The notes beneath the pieces are model-generated. The model saw nothing but the letters and a program-made list of their open reading frames with translations, searched no databases and was not told the DNA's origin. A program made the position numbers and the translations under genes. From positions 4,526,001-4,590,000 of the forward strand of contig NZ_JAZKUG010000001.1 of assembly GCF_036625195.1 (NCBI RefSeq): DNA of 64,000 nt. The letters run 5' to 3'. Positions 1 to 8,580 of this stretch are shown here, piece after piece. Source of the DNA: Accumulibacter sp. GTDB lineage: Bacteria > Pseudomonadota > Gammaproteobacteria > Burkholderiales > Rhodocyclaceae. The stretch's first letter is position 1; each line of letters opens with the position of its first letter.

Positions 1-786
1 GTGGCCCGCATCATCATGAGCGAGGGCAACCGGCACGGCCGCATTGGCGCGCGCATCCACGACATCCGTCATCCCGCATGGCAGCAGGACATCGAGATCA
101 TCGTCGGCAACGCCGGGCGGCGGCTGGCGTTCCTGACGCTGCCGAAGGTCGGCGGCGTGGACGATGTGCAGCAACAACTGCGCGTCGTGCAACGCGTCAC
201 GGCGAGCGCCGGCCTCGAGCGGACGATCCCGCTGCACGTCCTGATCGAGACGCATAGGGCGCTGCGCGAGGTGTGGCAGATCGCCGCCCTGCCCGAGGTC
301 GAATCGCTCGACTTCGGCCTGATGGATTTCGTCAGCGCGCATCATGGCGCGATCCCCGGTTCGGCCATGAAGAGCCCCGGCCAGTTTGACCACCCGCTGG
401 TCGCGCGCGCCAAGTGCGAGATCGCCACTGCCGCTCTGGCCAACGGCGTCGTCCCCTCGCACAACGTCACCACCGAGCTGCGCGATCTCGATCTCATCCA
501 TCAGGACGCGCTGCGCGCACGCAGCGAGTTCGGCTACCTGCGCATGTGGAGCATCCACCCGAACCAGATCGTGCCGATCTTCGAGGCGATGTGCCCCGAC
601 TTCTCGGAAGTCGAGGAAGCCACCGCCATCCTGGCCGCTGCCCAGGAAAGCGACTGGGGACCGATCCAGCACCAAGGCCGCCTGCACGATCGAGCGTCCT
701 ACCGCTACTACTGGGAACTCCTCGCCCGCGCCCGCGCCACCGGCATGCAACTGCCGGCCGCCGCCCGGCAGCGCTTCTTCGCCTGA
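1..786 (+). CDS. HpcH/HpaI aldolase / citrate lyase beta family protein (5' end cut by window)
   Basis: The reading frame is open from the first base, so the 261 residues seen are the C-terminal three quarters of a protein that is usually about 320-340 residues; the GTG at base 1 is probably internal. The pattern IETHRALREVWQIAALPEV followed by LDFGLMDF is the conserved Glu and Asp stretch of CitE-like TIM-barrel lyases, which bind Mg and cleave or form CoA thioesters such as malyl-CoA, citramalyl-CoA or beta-methylmalyl-CoA. The exact substrate cannot be read from the sequence. A MazG-like gene starts 4 bases after its stop. Confidence 0.75.
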   Translation: MARIIMSEGNRHGRIGARIHDIRHPAWQQDIEIIVGNAGRRLAFLTLPKVGGVDDVQQQLRVVQRVTASAGLERTIPLHVLIETHRALREVWQIAALPEVESLDFGLMDFVSAHHGAIPGSAMKSPGQFDHPLVARAKCEIATAALANGVVPSHNVTTELRDLDLIHQDALRARSEFGYLRMWSIHPNQIVPIFEAMCPDFSEVEEATAILAAAQESDWGPIQHQGRLHDRASYRYYWELLARARATGMQLPAAARQRFFA

Positions 787-790
787 AGCG

Positions 791-1201
791 ATGAGTCTTT
801 CGGCGTTGACCGCGCAGTTGATCGACTTTCGCGAGCAGCGAAACTGGTCCCAGTTCCACAGCCTGCGCAACCTCATCGTCTCGCTCAACCTCGAGGCAGC
901 CGAACTGCTCGAACTGACTCAGTGGAAGAGCGACGCCGAGGTCGACGCGCTGCCGGCCAACGCCTCGAGCCGCGAGGCGCTGCGCGACGAATGCGCCGAC
1001 GTGCTGCTCTACCTGTTACTCGTCGCCGAGCACGCCGGCATCGACCTCGAGGAAGCGGCGCAAGCCAAACTGCGCAAGAACGCCGTGCGCTACCCGGTGG
1101 CAAGCAGCTACGGCAGCAGCCGCAAACATGAGCAGCCAGCGCCCGACGAACGCGGCGAGCCGGCCGCAGGCGGCTTCAGGGAGCCTCGCCCTCGAGCGTG
1201 A
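791..1201 (+). CDS. MazG-like nucleotide pyrophosphohydrolase
   Basis: A 136-residue protein beginning MSLSALTAQLIDFREQRNW. It carries the all-alpha NTP pyrophosphohydrolase pattern: a Glu-rich helix (LEAAELLELTQW) followed about 30 residues later by DECADVLLYLLL, which supplies the second pair of acidic Mg ligands. Proteins of this short MazG/RS21-C6 type hydrolyse non-canonical or excess dNTPs to the monophosphate and pyrophosphate. The last 26 bases overlap the 3' end of the convergent rlmJ gene, and the Arg/Pro-rich tail after about residue 112 looks like read-through into that gene. Confidence 0.8.
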   Translation: MSLSALTAQLIDFREQRNWSQFHSLRNLIVSLNLEAAELLELTQWKSDAEVDALPANASSREALRDECADVLLYLLLVAEHAGIDLEEAAQAKLRKNAVRYPVASSYGSSRKHEQPAPDERGEPAAGGFREPRPRA

Positions 1202-2021
1202 AGGCGGCACCGGCGTCCACCGCCAGAACCTGCCGCAGCCACGGCAGCGATTCCTCCAGCATCGCCTGCAGCGTCCACGGCGGATTGATCACGAACAGCC
1301 CGCTGCCATGCATGCCGAAGCCATCAGCGGCCGGCGTCCGCACACGCAGGCTGACATGTAGCCAGCGCGCCGCCGGCAGGCGCCTCAGGCGTGCCGGCAG
1401 TTCGTGCGCTTCCAGCTTGCTGAGCAGCGGATACCAGAGCAGGTAGCTGCCACCCGCGAAGCGTTGCAGAGCGTCCTTCAGAGCCAGGACGACGCGCTCG
1501 TAATCGCGCCGTTCCTCGTAAGGCGGATCGATGAGCACCAGCGCCCGCCTCGGCGGCGGTGGCAACAACCCCTTCAGGGCGGCGAAACCGTCGGCCTCCT
1601 CGACCACGACCTGCCGCGAGTACGCGGAGAAGTTCTCGCGCAGGCGAAGCACCTCTCGGCTGTGGAGTTCGCACAGTCGCAGCCGGTCCTGCGCCCGCAG
1701 CGTGCACCGCGCGAAGGTCGGCGAACCCGGGTAGATCCTCAGGCGACCGTCCGGGTTGGCCAGCCGGACCAGGTCGACGTAGTCGCCAACGGCCGCCGGC
1801 AGATCCTTGCGGAGCCAGAGGCGACCAATGCCCTCGCGATGCTCGGCGAGCTTCGCGGCCGCCGGCGAATCGAGCACATAGCTGCCGGCACCGGCGTGTG
1901 TATCGATGTACCAGAAGGCCTTGTCCTTCTGCGCCAGGTGGCGGGCCATATGTACCAGCACCAGATGCTTGAGGACATCGGCGTGGTTGCCGGCATGAAA
2001 GGCGTGCCGGTAGCTGAGCAC
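1176..2021 (-). CDS. rlmJ: 23S rRNA (adenine(2030)-N6)-methyltransferase RlmJ
   Basis: 281 residues, the usual family length. It begins MLSYRHAFHAGNHADVLKH, the typical RlmJ start, has the AdoMet-binding segment YIDTHAGAGSY, and carries the N6-adenine methyltransferase catalytic motif as LIDPPYEE. RlmJ methylates A2030 of 23S rRNA. The product ends with VINPPWTLQAML and a short acidic tail, as in homologues. It is convergent with, and overlaps by 26 bases, the MazG-like gene. Confidence 0.93.
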   Translation of the reverse strand: MLSYRHAFHAGNHADVLKHLVLVHMARHLAQKDKAFWYIDTHAGAGSYVLDSPAAAKLAEHREGIGRLWLRKDLPAAVGDYVDLVRLANPDGRLRIYPGSPTFARCTLRAQDRLRLCELHSREVLRLRENFSAYSRQVVVEEADGFAALKGLLPPPPRRALVLIDPPYEERRDYERVVLALKDALQRFAGGSYLLWYPLLSKLEAHELPARLRRLPAARWLHVSLRVRTPAADGFGMHGSGLFVINPPWTLQAMLEESLPWLRQVLAVDAGAAFTLEGEAP

Positions 2022-2077
2022 GGGCTAACGCCCCGCTGCGCTGCGAATGACGCTGGCGGGCGTGGGCACCGGGCGCA

Positions 2078-3322
2078 CTAGTCGGGAACCCGGACCTGGC
2101 CGTCGGTGCTGAACTGGTAGTCGCGAAAGATGTGCTCGGCGTCCAGCAACTGGTAGCTGCCGTCCGGCAGACGCCGCGACGTATCCTTCAAACGGTAGGC
2201 ATAGTGCCCGCAGGTCCAGCAGTCGAAGTTGCGCATCTGCGTGCACAGGCAGGTCTTGTCCTTCACCGAGATCCGTTTGACGCCTGGGTTGGCTGCCACC
2301 TCGCGGTTGTAGGCGCTGATGTAAGAGCAGTTGCCGGAACTGTCGAGCAGGTAGCCATACGCCTCGCAGTTCGGCCGAATGCCATCACCGATCGCCGGGC
2401 TGTTGCTCAGCATGCGCATCGGGTAACCCGTCGGCGAGATCTGGTTGACCTCGATCTGATCCTCGCTGGCAGCGAAATAACGCTGTTTGACGTCCTCCGG
2501 CAGGCCGCACTCGCGGGAAACGGTGAAGCGCGTCGCCACCTGCACCGCCGCCGCCCCCAGCTCGAGGAACGAGACCGCATCGCTGCCGGTGAAGATGCCG
2601 CCCGCCGGGATCAGCGGAATGTCGAGTTGCTCAGCCTGCAGGTAGCGATGGATCTCGGTGAAGATCGTCGCCAGATCGTACTGCGCCCAGTCCATGCCGA
2701 AACCGAGATGGCCGCCGGCCAGCGGTCCCTCGACGACGACGTAGTCCGGCAGGCGGTTGCTGCGCGCCGTCTTGCGCAGGAAGAGCTGCAGCGCGCGCAG
2801 CGAGGAGACGATGATCCCCAGTTTGGCATCGCGAAAACGCGGATGATCCTCGATCAGTGCGAACGAGCCGAGATGCAGGCCGGCGGCCAGGGTGATGCCG
2901 TCGATGCCGGCGTCGAGCGCCGCTGCCATGCGCACGCGCAACGTTTCGCGCGGCGAATTCATCGTCAGCTTCTCCATGCAGTTGACGAAGATCAGGCCGT
3001 CACCGCGCTTCGCCTCCATCGTTCGCCCGATGTGCATGTGCGTCGCTTCGGCAAGCTGAGCGAGATCGAAGCGGACCACCGACTTGTCGGAGTTGGCGAC
3101 GTTGAATTTGTACTGCTGCAGCTTGTCCTTGACGAACTTGGCGTTGAACCTTCGATCGGCGACCGTGTTCACCATGGCATCGGAAATGTGGCCGATGCCG
3201 CCGAGGCGAGCGGCCTCGAGCGCCAGTTCGGCCGTCGAGATGTCGACGCCCATGCCGCCGATCACGATCGGCACCAGTTCCTTCCCGCCAAACCGCAAGC
3301 GAAAATCATCAACGCGCTTCAT
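2078..3322 (-). CDS. Nitronate monooxygenase / YrpB-type flavin oxidoreductase with Cys-rich C-terminus
   Basis: 414 residues from the ATG preceded by GGAAGGAAG; upstream in-frame codons lack such a site. The N-terminal two thirds is a TIM barrel of the FMN-dependent 2-nitropropane dioxygenase family: PIVIGGMGVDIST near the start, VEGPLAGGHLGFG for phosphate binding, and IPAGGIFTGSDAV plus LGAAAVQVATRF for FMN binding. Family members oxidise nitronates or act as enoyl reductases. The last 90 residues are unusual, with a Cys cluster (CLCTQMRNFDCWTCGHY) following two earlier cysteines, which suggests a bound metal or iron-sulfur centre absent from simple nitronate monooxygenases. The substrate is unknown. 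Confidence 0.8.
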   Translation of the reverse strand: MKRVDDFRLRFGGKELVPIVIGGMGVDISTAELALEAARLGGIGHISDAMVNTVADRRFNAKFVKDKLQQYKFNVANSDKSVVRFDLAQLAEATHMHIGRTMEAKRGDGLIFVNCMEKLTMNSPRETLRVRMAAALDAGIDGITLAAGLHLGSFALIEDHPRFRDAKLGIIVSSLRALQLFLRKTARSNRLPDYVVVEGPLAGGHLGFGMDWAQYDLATIFTEIHRYLQAEQLDIPLIPAGGIFTGSDAVSFLELGAAAVQVATRFTVSRECGLPEDVKQRYFAASEDQIEVNQISPTGYPMRMLSNSPAIGDGIRPNCEAYGYLLDSSGNCSYISAYNREVAANPGVKRISVKDKTCLCTQMRNFDCWTCGHYAYRLKDTSRRLPDGSYQLLDAEHIFRDYQFSTDGQVRVPD

Positions 3323-3557
3323 GCACTTCCTTCCCAAGCCGGATCCGCGCCCACCACTCGAACGGCACTTGATCATCGAAATGGCTCAAGGCCCGGATTA
3401 TCGCTCATCGAGCGCGCGCGTGGCGCCCCGCCGCGAGCGAAATCAGCGTCTTCGCACCGCCCGTCGCGAATTCACCACGCACCGGCAGTCGCCCTCCGGG
3501 TCGACAGCTGGCGGCGTGTATCATGTCACCATCAGCCATGCCGGATGAAGACCGCCG

Positions 3558-4202
3558 ATGACCGACTGCAACCATCCCGAACCCGCCGGCGCAAGCACCG
3601 CCACGATCGGCATCGCGCGCCAGCAAGCGTTCGATGCGACCGCCTTCGAACGCGCCGTCGTCGACCTGCTGCGCGCCTGCGGCATCAGCGCCGATACCAC
3701 GCACATGGGCCGCACGCCGCAGCGCGTGCGCGAACTGTGGCAGCACCGTCTGCTCGGCGGCTACGATCTCGATCCGGCGACCGCCCTTGGCGAAGGTTTC
3801 GCCGACCAGCGCAGCGACCTCGTCATCGTCCGCGGTATCGCCGTCCATGGTGTCTGCCCGCACCACCTCGTGCCGTTTCGCGGCGTGGCGCATGTCGCCT
3901 ACCTGCCGGGCGGACGCCTGCACGGCTTCGGCCGCATCGCACGCCTCGTCGACGCCATCGGCCATCGCTTCACCTACCAGGAATGGATGACACGCGACAT
4001 CGCCGAAGCCCTGATGCGGCACGGCAAGGCACGTGGCGCCGCCTGCGTCATCGAGGCCGAGCAGTTGTGCCTGTTGCTCGGCGAGGACCGCCGCGGCGAC
4101 GAGCGCGTCATCACGCAGTCCTTCTGTGGCGACTTCGAGCACTCGCCGCAGCTGCGCAGCGAGTTCCAGCGGGCCATCGCCGGCGCTCGCCGCCACGACT
4201 GA
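3558..4202 (+). CDS. folE: GTP cyclohydrolase I
   Basis: 214 residues. It catalyses the first step of tetrahydrofolate and pterin synthesis, GTP to 7,8-dihydroneopterin triphosphate. The zinc site is visible as VHGVCPHHLVPF (Cys100, His102/103) with a later Cys in QLCLLLG, and the family stretch GRLHGFGRIARLVD follows. DTTHMGRTPQRV near residue 50 matches the usual N-terminal part of the catalytic domain. The C-terminus around FCGDFEHS differs from the common form of the family. The gene stands alone, 234 bases from its divergent neighbour. Confidence 0.92.
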   Translation: MTDCNHPEPAGASTATIGIARQQAFDATAFERAVVDLLRACGISADTTHMGRTPQRVRELWQHRLLGGYDLDPATALGEGFADQRSDLVIVRGIAVHGVCPHHLVPFRGVAHVAYLPGGRLHGFGRIARLVDAIGHRFTYQEWMTRDIAEALMRHGKARGAACVIEAEQLCLLLGEDRRGDERVITQSFCGDFEHSPQLRSEFQRAIAGARRHD

Positions 4203-4286
4203 AGAGTGGCGTGCCGGCGTGAGCCCGCGCACAGCGCGCGCAGCGAGGCGCTGCCGCCAGCGCGATCGACGCCGGGCCGATAGGCT

Positions 4287-5114
4287 TCAGTCGCGAAAGC
4301 GCGCGGGCCGCCGTTCGCGCAGCGCCGCCATCGTCTCCTCGAGGTCGGCCGACATCAGCATCGCTGCATTCCAGGTGGCGACATGGTTCAGGCCGTCGGC
4401 CACCGAATGGTCGCGGCCGTAGTTGAGCATCTCCTTGGTCCCGCGAATCGCCAGCGGCGACTTGCCGGCGATGGCGCGGGCGATCCCGCGCACGCCGGCG
4501 AGCAGTTCCTCCGCACTGGGGAAAACGCGATTGACCAGGCCGATTCGCTCCGCCTCGTCGGCAGCCACACTGCGGCCGGTGTAGGCCAGTTCGCGCGCCA
4601 CGCCGTCGGCAATCAGTCTCGGCAGCCGTTGCAGCGTGCCAACGTCGGCGGTCATCCCGACATCGATCTCGCGCACCGAGAAGTGCGCGTCAGCGGCCGC
4701 GTAGCGCATGTCGCAACAGGTCACGAGATCGACCGCACCGCCGATGCAGGCGCCGTGGATCGCCGCAAGTACCGGCTTGCGGCAGCGCTCCACGCTGCTC
4801 AGGCAATCCTGCAGGTCGAGGATCAACCGCCGCAGTGCCTCACGGCTGCGCGCCGGATCGGCGTCGGCAACCACCTCGCCGACGCTCGTCAGCATCGCCA
4901 GATCGATGCCGGCACAGAAATTGCGGCCGGCACCGGCCAGCACCACGACACGCACCGCCGGCGTCGCGTCCGCCCAGTTGCAGGCGATGCGCAACTCCTG
5001 CCACATAGCCTCGTTGATCGCGTTCGAACGTTCGGGGCGGTCGAGACGAAGCTCGGCGAGTCCTTCGTCGAGCGCGATCGCAATCGTCTCCAGTTGCGGA
5101 ATGTGCGTGTTCAT
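4287..5114 (-). CDS. Delta(3,5)-Delta(2,4)-dienoyl-CoA isomerase (ECH1-type crotonase)
   Basis: 275 residues, starting at ATG behind AGGAGA. It is a crotonase-fold protein with the oxyanion-hole segment GAGRNFCAGIDLAML. Three acidic residues, Asp129 (GGAVDL), Glu149 (VREIDVG) and Asp157 (MTADVGTLQRLP), keep the 20 and 8 residue spacing of Asp176, Glu196 and Asp204 in rat ECH1, and the C-terminal RDHSVADGLNHVATWNAAML is also ECH1-like. This indicates isomerisation of 3,5-dienoyl-CoA during oxidation of odd-position unsaturated fatty acids rather than simple hydration. No other beta-oxidation gene is adjacent. Confidence 0.85.
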   Translation of the reverse strand: MNTHIPQLETIAIALDEGLAELRLDRPERSNAINEAMWQELRIACNWADATPAVRVVVLAGAGRNFCAGIDLAMLTSVGEVVADADPARSREALRRLILDLQDCLSSVERCRKPVLAAIHGACIGGAVDLVTCCDMRYAAADAHFSVREIDVGMTADVGTLQRLPRLIADGVARELAYTGRSVAADEAERIGLVNRVFPSAEELLAGVRGIARAIAGKSPLAIRGTKEMLNYGRDHSVADGLNHVATWNAAMLMSADLEETMAALRERRPARFRD

Positions 5115-5300
5115 CGGTTCTCCTGAAGATGGCCGGGCCGGTTGGCAGGATCGCCGCCGGCACCAGCACCGGGCGGCGCGCCTCACGGGGCCAGTGTACC
5201 CGATCTGCACGGCCCGCCCGGTCCGCTTGCCCGCGGCGACCGCTCCCGAACGCGGAAAAGTGCGCGACAATCGCCCCACCGTCACCGTCATCGCCGCACC

Positions 5301-5987
5301 ATGCCCTCGCCGCAGCCATCGGAGCTCGCCGCCCTGCCCTACGCACCGCCCCCCGACCGGGGACCGGAAATTGCCTACCTCGACGCATCGCTGCTGCTGG
5401 TCAACAAGCCGGCCGGCCTGCTCGCCGTACCCGGTCGCGGCGACGGCAAGGACGACTGCCTGCTGCGGCGCGTGCAGGCAATCGTTGCCGACGCGCTGCT
5501 GGTCCATCGCCTCGACCTGCACACATCGGGCCTGCTGCTCCTGGCGCGCGGCCGCGAGGTGCAGCGGCGGCTTGCCGGCGACTTCGCCGCGCGCCGCGTG
5601 CACAAGCGTTATCTGGCGGTGGTCGCCGGACGACCGCCGGCGGACCGCGGCACGATCGACCTGCCGCTTGCCGCCGACTGGCCGCAGCGGCCGCGGCAGA
5701 AGGTCGACCGGCTGGCCGGCAAGCGCTCACTGACCCGTTACCTACTCCTCGGCCACGACCCCGCCAGCAACCGATCGCGGCTGGCGCTGTTTCCCGAGAC
5801 CGGCCGCACCCACCAGCTACGCGTCCACCTGCAGGCACTCGGCCATGCCATCATCGGCGATCGGCTGTACGGCGACGCCAGCAGCGCCAGCGCTGTCGAC
5901 CGCCTGCTGCTGCACGCCGACCAGTTGCGCTTCATCCATCCTGCCAGCGGCAGACCGCTCTGCATCGACTCACCGGCGCCGTTCTGA
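5301..5987 (+). CDS. rluA: RluA-family pseudouridine synthase
   Basis: 228 residues, close to the 219 of E. coli RluA and lacking an S4 domain. The catalytic Asp72 sits in the signature VHRLDLHTSGLLLLA; upstream LLVNKPAGLLAVPG and downstream FPETGRTHQLRVHLQALGH are the other family motifs. Proteins of this size act on 23S rRNA A-loop position U746 and/or tRNA U32. The start ATG follows a 186-base gap from the divergent dienoyl-CoA isomerase gene and has no strong ribosome-binding site. Confidence 0.85.
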   Translation: MPSPQPSELAALPYAPPPDRGPEIAYLDASLLLVNKPAGLLAVPGRGDGKDDCLLRRVQAIVADALLVHRLDLHTSGLLLLARGREVQRRLAGDFAARRVHKRYLAVVAGRPPADRGTIDLPLAADWPQRPRQKVDRLAGKRSLTRYLLLGHDPASNRSRLALFPETGRTHQLRVHLQALGHAIIGDRLYGDASSASAVDRLLLHADQLRFIHPASGRPLCIDSPAPF

Positions 5988-6016
5988 CGACCGGCACGTC
6001 CCGCGCCCGGCGCATC

Positions 6017-6045
6017 GCGACATGCCGCCGCCGTCCGGCTATACT
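6017..6045 (+). promoter_or_regulatory. Candidate sigma-70 promoter of nnrS
   Basis: GCGACA at 6017-6022 and TATACT at 6040-6045 are separated by 17 bases, matching four of six and five of six consensus positions. The predicted transcription start lies about 35 bases before the nnrS ATG. No FNR/NNR-type dyad is obvious nearby, although nnrS is nitric-oxide induced in other bacteria. Confidence 0.4.
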
Positions 6046-6085
6046 GCGTCCTCCCGCGCGCTGTCCCTGCCCCTGCACCCGTCCG

Positions 6086-7246
6086 ATGAAGCTCTCGACC
6101 CACCCCCTCTGGCTGGTCGGATTCCGCCCCTTCTTTGCCCTCGCCTGTCTCGCCGGCCTCAGCCTGCCGCCCGTCTGGGCGCTGATCTTCGCCGGCACGA
6201 TCGCGCCGCCGCCGGCGCCGTTCTCTCCCAGCCAGTGGCACGCGCACGAAATGTTCTTCGGCTTCGGCTGGGCCGTCCTCGGCGGCTTCCTGCTCACGGC
6301 AAGCAAGAACTGGGTGAAGGTGCGCGGCTACCACGGCGTGCCGCTGATCCTCCTCGTCGTCGCCTGGCTGCTCGAGCGCGCCGGCATGTGGTTTGCCGGC
6401 GAGTTGCCGCCACTCGTCTTCCGCCTCGCCAGCAACCTCTTTCTCGCCAGCATCGTCGGCATGCTGCTGTGGACGCTGGCCCGCCACCGCGATACCGATT
6501 CGTTCCGCGACAACTACTTCTTCCTCATCATCCTGCCGCTGTTCCTCGTCGCCAAGACGCTGCTGCTGGGCAGCGAGTCGTTCCCGGCGGGCGCGGCGAT
6601 GACGCTCGCGCTGTTCCGCGTCGCCTTTCTCGTCATGCTCGAGCGGACCGTCACCCAGTTCATGAAGAACGCGCTCGATGCCGACATCCTGCGGCAACCA
6701 CTGCTCGATGCGGCAATCAAGCTGCTGGCGCTGCTGCTCGTCGCCGGTGGCCTGCTGCCGCCGACATGCAGCGCGGCGCTGTCGTTGCTGCTGGCGCTGC
6801 TGCTCGCCATCCGCCTCGCTTTCTGGCAGCCGCACCGCGCGCTGCGCCGGTTGGAGATCGGCATCATGTACCTCGGCTACCTGGCGATCGTCGTGCAGTT
6901 GCTGCTGCAGGGAAGTGAACTGCTGGCGCCGCCACCGTGGCTCGGCTCGCTTTCGACGCACGTCTTCACCTTCGGCGCCATGGGGCTGATCATCCCGGCG
7001 ATGCTGATCCGCATCTGCAAGGGCCATACCGGCCGTGCGCTGGTCTTCGACCGGCTCGACCGCAGCGTGCTGTGGATCATGATCGCCGGCTTCGTCATCC
7101 GCGTCGTCCTGTCGCAGCTCGACCCCGGCCACTACCTGCTCTGGATCCAGCTCGCCGCCGCCTGCTGGTTCGCCTGCTTCACACTCCTCGCCTGGCGCTA
7201 CATTCCCATTCTCATGCAGCCGCGGGTGGACGGCAGGGAGCACTGA
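6086..7246 (+). CDS. nnrS: NnrS family haem- and copper-containing membrane protein
   Basis: 386 residues, almost entirely hydrophobic, with about 12 predicted membrane spans. It opens with HPLWLVGFRPFFALACLAG and has SQWHAHEMFFGFGWAVLGGFLLT, the conserved His segment of NnrS, then LDADILRQP and FTFGAMGLIIPAMLIRICKGHTGR, the other highly conserved part. NnrS proteins protect cells from nitrosative stress and the formation of dinitrosyl iron complexes and usually accompany denitrification. The start is the first ATG after a promoter-like TATACT. Confidence 0.93.
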   Translation: MKLSTHPLWLVGFRPFFALACLAGLSLPPVWALIFAGTIAPPPAPFSPSQWHAHEMFFGFGWAVLGGFLLTASKNWVKVRGYHGVPLILLVVAWLLERAGMWFAGELPPLVFRLASNLFLASIVGMLLWTLARHRDTDSFRDNYFFLIILPLFLVAKTLLLGSESFPAGAAMTLALFRVAFLVMLERTVTQFMKNALDADILRQPLLDAAIKLLALLLVAGGLLPPTCSAALSLLLALLLAIRLAFWQPHRALRRLEIGIMYLGYLAIVVQLLLQGSELLAPPPWLGSLSTHVFTFGAMGLIIPAMLIRICKGHTGRALVFDRLDRSVLWIMIAGFVIRVVLSQLDPGHYLLWIQLAAACWFACFTLLAWRYIPILMQPRVDGREH

Positions 7247-7356
7247 ACTGGTGGCGACGCCCGAGGTGGCTTGCGCAGCGGGCCCGCATTCGGTGCACGC
7301 TGATGCCCGCGGTGGGTGGCCGCGGGTCGCCGGTTGAAGGCCCGCGTTCGCGCGCC

Positions 7357-8541
7357 CTACACCCGCGCCAAGCGCAGCAGCAGCGCAAGCGCCGCCACCC
7401 ACACCGCCACCGGCAGCCATTCGAGGAGCGCTCCCGTGCCGCCGCCGACAGCCGCCAGGCTCAACCGCGACATCGCCGCCACCGCCAGCGTCGCCATCAG
7501 CGCACCGGTGTGTCGGCCGCTCTGCAGCGGATCGCCACGCTCGGCCACGATGCCGATCGACGTGCACAGGATGCAGCCCCAGAGCGCCCCGGCGATGAAC
7601 TGGCTCGACAGCAGGACGGCCAGTGAACCGGCGAGCGCTGCGCAGCCAAGTGCCAGCGCGCCGCCGGCCGCCGACCCTTGCAACACAGCCAGCGCGCCGC
7701 GGGCGCGGACGAGGCGGCCGACCGCCAGCAGCCCGATGCTGAAGCCGGCCCAGAAGACCGGCAGCAGCCACGGCAGCAGGTCCGGGTCAGCCAGGCGCCT
7801 GAACTGCGCCGCCGAGTTGATCGCCGTATGCACCTGCTGGCCGAAGGCGAACAACAGCGCGATCAGCAGCAGGACACTCCAGCCGACCGCCTGCACCCGT
7901 CGGCCACCGTCCACGTCGACCGCCACCGCCACCGGCTGCGGTGGCGGCAGCGAACGCTCGACGGCAACCAGCGCCAGCGCCGTCACCGCCACCGCCAGCG
8001 CGCTGAGGGCAAAGGGCAGCGCCGGATCGACCCCCTTGAGGACGATCGCCAGGTACGGCGCCAGCGCCGAAGCGACCGCCAGTCCGAGCAGTTGGATGCC
8101 GGCGAGGCGCGGCATCGCCGCGCGCGCGGCGTGCCGCGAAAGCAGGACGTATGGCGGCGCGCGCAATGCCGCTGAAGCCAGCACCCAGACGGCAGTGGCG
8201 AGCAGGAAGAGTGGCGGCGCCGACGCCAGCCACGGCAGCAACAGCATCGCCACCGCGGCCACCGCCGCCAGCATGACGAGCATCCCGCCAATGCGGCGCA
8301 GCGCGGCGCGCGCGCGATCGACGGCGACGCCGATCGCCCAGTCGGCGAGTGCGAAGAGCAACTGGTCGGCAGCCAACAGCCACGGCAGATGGCGCTTGTC
8401 GACCCCGCCGCGCGCCAGCAGCTCGGGCAGGAAGATGACATAGACCACCCAGCCGAGCGAGAAGAAGAACTCGACGCCGGCAAGCAGCCAGGCGGCACGG
8501 CTGGCGGCGGAGGCGCCGGCACGGATGGTGGTCATCGTCAT
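7357..8541 (-). CDS. Major facilitator superfamily permease
   Basis: About 394 residues with 12 hydrophobic stretches in two halves separated by a polar linker (ERSLPPPQPVAVAVDVDGG). The Asp/Arg-containing loop DWAIGVAVDRARAALRR after the second or third helix is the MFS loop 2-3 signature. Three in-frame ATGs lie within 16 bases; the second (8541) sits at proper spacing from GCGAGG, while the first (8550) touches it. The gene begins about 40 bases after the hydrogenase large-subunit stop on the same strand, so the two are probably cotranscribed. The substrate is unknown. Confidence 0.75.
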   Translation of the reverse strand: MTMTTIRAGASAASRAAWLLAGVEFFFSLGWVVYVIFLPELLARGGVDKRHLPWLLAADQLLFALADWAIGVAVDRARAALRRIGGMLVMLAAVAAVAMLLLPWLASAPPLFLLATAVWVLASAALRAPPYVLLSRHAARAAMPRLAGIQLLGLAVASALAPYLAIVLKGVDPALPFALSALAVAVTALALVAVERSLPPPQPVAVAVDVDGGRRVQAVGWSVLLLIALLFAFGQQVHTAINSAAQFRRLADPDLLPWLLPVFWAGFSIGLLAVGRLVRARGALAVLQGSAAGGALALGCAALAGSLAVLLSSQFIAGALWGCILCTSIGIVAERGDPLQSGRHTGALMATLAVAAMSRLSLAAVGGGTGALLEWLPVAVWVAALALLLRLARV

Positions 8542-8580
8542 CGCCGTCATCCTCGCAGGAAAAAGCCCGCCACGCCAAGT

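Noticed and set aside
2132..4222. A 696-codon plus-strand open frame over the flavin oxidoreductase and folE
   Set aside because: Antisense and out-of-frame shadow of two well-supported genes in GC-rich DNA.
5738..7771. A 677-codon minus-strand open frame over rluA and nnrS
   Set aside because: Gln/Arg/Glu-rich antisense product of the nnrS membrane protein; no start context or domains.
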